From Phymatolithon calcareum (lineage: Eukaryota; Rhodophyta; Florideophyceae; Hapalidiales): a DNA stretch of 64,000 nt. The notes below the pieces were generated by a model. The model had not been told where the DNA came from and did no database searches. It worked only from the letters and a program-made list of their open reading frames with translations. Of this stretch, positions 62,753 through 64,000 are shown piece after piece; position 1 is the first letter of the stretch, and every line of letters begins with the position of its first letter. The stretch is taken from assembly GCA_977006965.1 (NCBI GenBank), contig OZ345368.1:2728001-2792000 (forward strand), in the 5' to 3' direction. The translations under genes and the position numbers were made by a program.

Positions 62753-64000
62753 GAAGAGGTGGCGTCTGGCAACCTTAAATGTTGGCGGCTCCCCGGAAAC
62801 CCCAACGTACCTAGAGAAAATGATGAGAAACCATGGAATCGACATGGTGGCAATAACAGAAACACATTTGAGACCAGAAGGGAAGATTCGGGCTGATTTC
62901 TTCTCCTTCAACGCAGTGCGCCCGCCTCCGCAGACTGGTCGAAACTCTGGAGGTGTCTCTCTTTTCTTCCGCAACCTTTGTGGAAGCCGACTGATCTTCA
63001 AGCACGCGGAAACAAATTTCCAATTGATTATCGCGCAAGTGGGAGATACGAAAGTTGGAGCTGTCTATATATCGTCGGCAGCAACCAGATCTGAAACTGA
63101 CAAATGCCTCACCATGGTGAATACATATGCACGAGGCAAGGCAATTGTGTGCGGTGATTGGAACGCTCGCCACCTCAGATGGGACCTACTCTCAAATAGG
63201 AGGGGCAACCAAATTGTTCGTTGGGCAGCAGCTAAGAACTGGGATGTTAAAACCTGGACAGGTTTCAGTTTCCGCACAAAGCGCTATAAGAGCAACATCG
63301 ACTTTTTCGTAAGCAAAGGCATTACACCGACAGCGGTCAGTTCACCAACAGATGTATAGACTGGTAATACGCAACACCGACCAGTAACAACCAGTTTCCC
63401 GACTCGACAAGAGCATAGAAGGGTCCAAAAGCCTCGAATATCGGTGAAGCTATGGAGGGATGACAGAATGCAAGAGCATGTTCGGGAAATATACGGAAAG
63501 ACCATTCCAGGAATCGTCGAGGATTTGAAACGGTGCAGTTCCCGTGAACAACTAGACCGACTATACGACAGAAGTGTTGAAACGCTATGTGAACCATGGA
63601 GACAGAAGAAAACAACCCCGCTGCGCTACAAACCGTTTTGGAACACAACTCTTGAACGGATGTCTAAACGTCGCAAGAAACTACACAAGAAAGCTCGTGA
63701 ACAGGATTCAGAAGAGGCTTGGCAGCGATATGAGGAATGCCGTAAAGAGATACGGAAGTTGGTGAACAAAAGAAAGCGGCAGCAGTATCAAGAATACCTA
63801 GATGATGTAGAAGAAAAGGATGGGTCCAAGGCGATTGAGCAAATCGCTAGAATGCAGACGATGAGGACAAGAAGAACGTCAAGGAACAAGATGACTGGCC
63901 GTCCATTGCACAAAACACTGTTCACTGCTCACGTGTCCCAGACATGCCGAGATGAAGGAGGATGGCGACAAAGATCCTCCTATTTCCGTTGTCCTTCGCA
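62742..64000 (+). CDS. LINE ORF2 (partial): apurinic-type endonuclease, internal TAG
   Basis: The ATG at 62742 overlaps the ORF1 stop by 11 bases, suggesting coupled reinitiation. The endonuclease shows ATLNVGG, ETHL (Glu40), GDWNARH (Asp139, Asn141) and SNIDFF (Asp187). A TAG at 63357-63359 (codon 206) follows, then the same frame stays open to the window end, starting with the QHRPV block that carries the catalytic His (212) of the family's SDHRPV motif. The stop therefore removes the His and all of the reverse transcriptase, which lies beyond 64000. The post-stop part is Lys/Arg-rich and helical, the usual linker before the RT. Confidence 0.85.

Larger units (their letters stand above)
60966..64000 (+). 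mobile_element. LINE (non-LTR retrotransposon), 5' part, runs off the window
   Basis: A 5' leader of about 140 bp, ORF1 and the start of ORF2. It begins beside the truncated gypsy pol, so it probably inserted into that element. The left border is estimated from where the pol similarity stops; the 3' end is not visible. Confidence 0.7.

Noticed and set aside
22781-63359. Full reassignment of UAG to a sense codon.
   Set aside because: The NLR-like gene itself ends in TAG with another TAG close behind, and the gypsy element is broken by TAA. Retained only as a readthrough question in the findings.
1-64000. rRNA, tRNA genes, CRISPR arrays, prophage or bacterial operons.
   Set aside because: None recognised by eye. 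Gene structure and domains are eukaryotic. A tRNA scan would be needed to exclude individual tRNA genes.

Overview
The window is nuclear DNA of a eukaryote, most likely a florideophyte red alga of the Chondrus type. This is an inference from mostly intronless host genes, one tiny 64-nt GT-AG intron, moderate GC, a very dense and varied set of transposons, and an NB-ARC/WD40 (NLR-like) receptor beside ordinary eukaryotic genes. I recognised no rRNA or tRNA gene, CRISPR array or bacterial operon by eye.

Layout. 0.3-1.9 kb: decayed Ty1/copia relic (-). 3.1-7.8 kb: intact SIN3-type co-repressor (+). 8.16-10.15 kb: TA-flanked DNA transposon with doubled CCCTCAATTGAGGG boxes at each end. 10.3-22.4 kb: tandem array of three 665-codon genes of an unrecognised, probably membrane-anchored family (all -), each with a homologous upstream spacer. 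The middle copy is a mosaic of the outer two and carries a 1.85-kb insertion ten bases upstream of its ATG. 22.8-26.8 kb: NLR-like gene (helical N-terminus, NB-ARC, WD40) with one in-frame TAG. 27.35-29.9 kb: decayed TIR element. 30.2-33.1 kb: RibD_C/DHFR-like reductase and a Ser/Thr kinase. 35.35-37.8 kb: small secreted-protein gene in a segment duplicated, broken, at 54.5-57.1 kb. 38.3-39.75 kb: hAT-type MITE, hairpins and a gene for a 67-residue Cys-rich secreted peptide. 40.97-45.4 kb: two 1,595-bp hAT-like elements in inverted orientation around a 1.26-kb centre. 45.6-51.25 kb: P-element-like transposon with 34-bp perfect TIRs and two genes. 52.5-53.8 kb: unrecognised two-TM protein. 57.1-60.96 kb: Ty3/gypsy chromovirus-like pol (-). 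61-64 kb: 5' part of a LINE (+), cut by the window end.

How it fits together: host genes (SIN3, reductase, kinase, the 665-aa family, the NLR-like gene, two secreted proteins, the 434-aa membrane protein) sit in a matrix of mobile DNA. Every recognisable large transposon coding region is damaged, usually by one in-frame stop, so the insertions look young but mostly inactive. The best candidates for undescribed biology are the P-like transposon with its convergent homeodomain-like partner gene, the 665-aa family, the NLR-like receptor, and the small secreted Cys-rich proteins.
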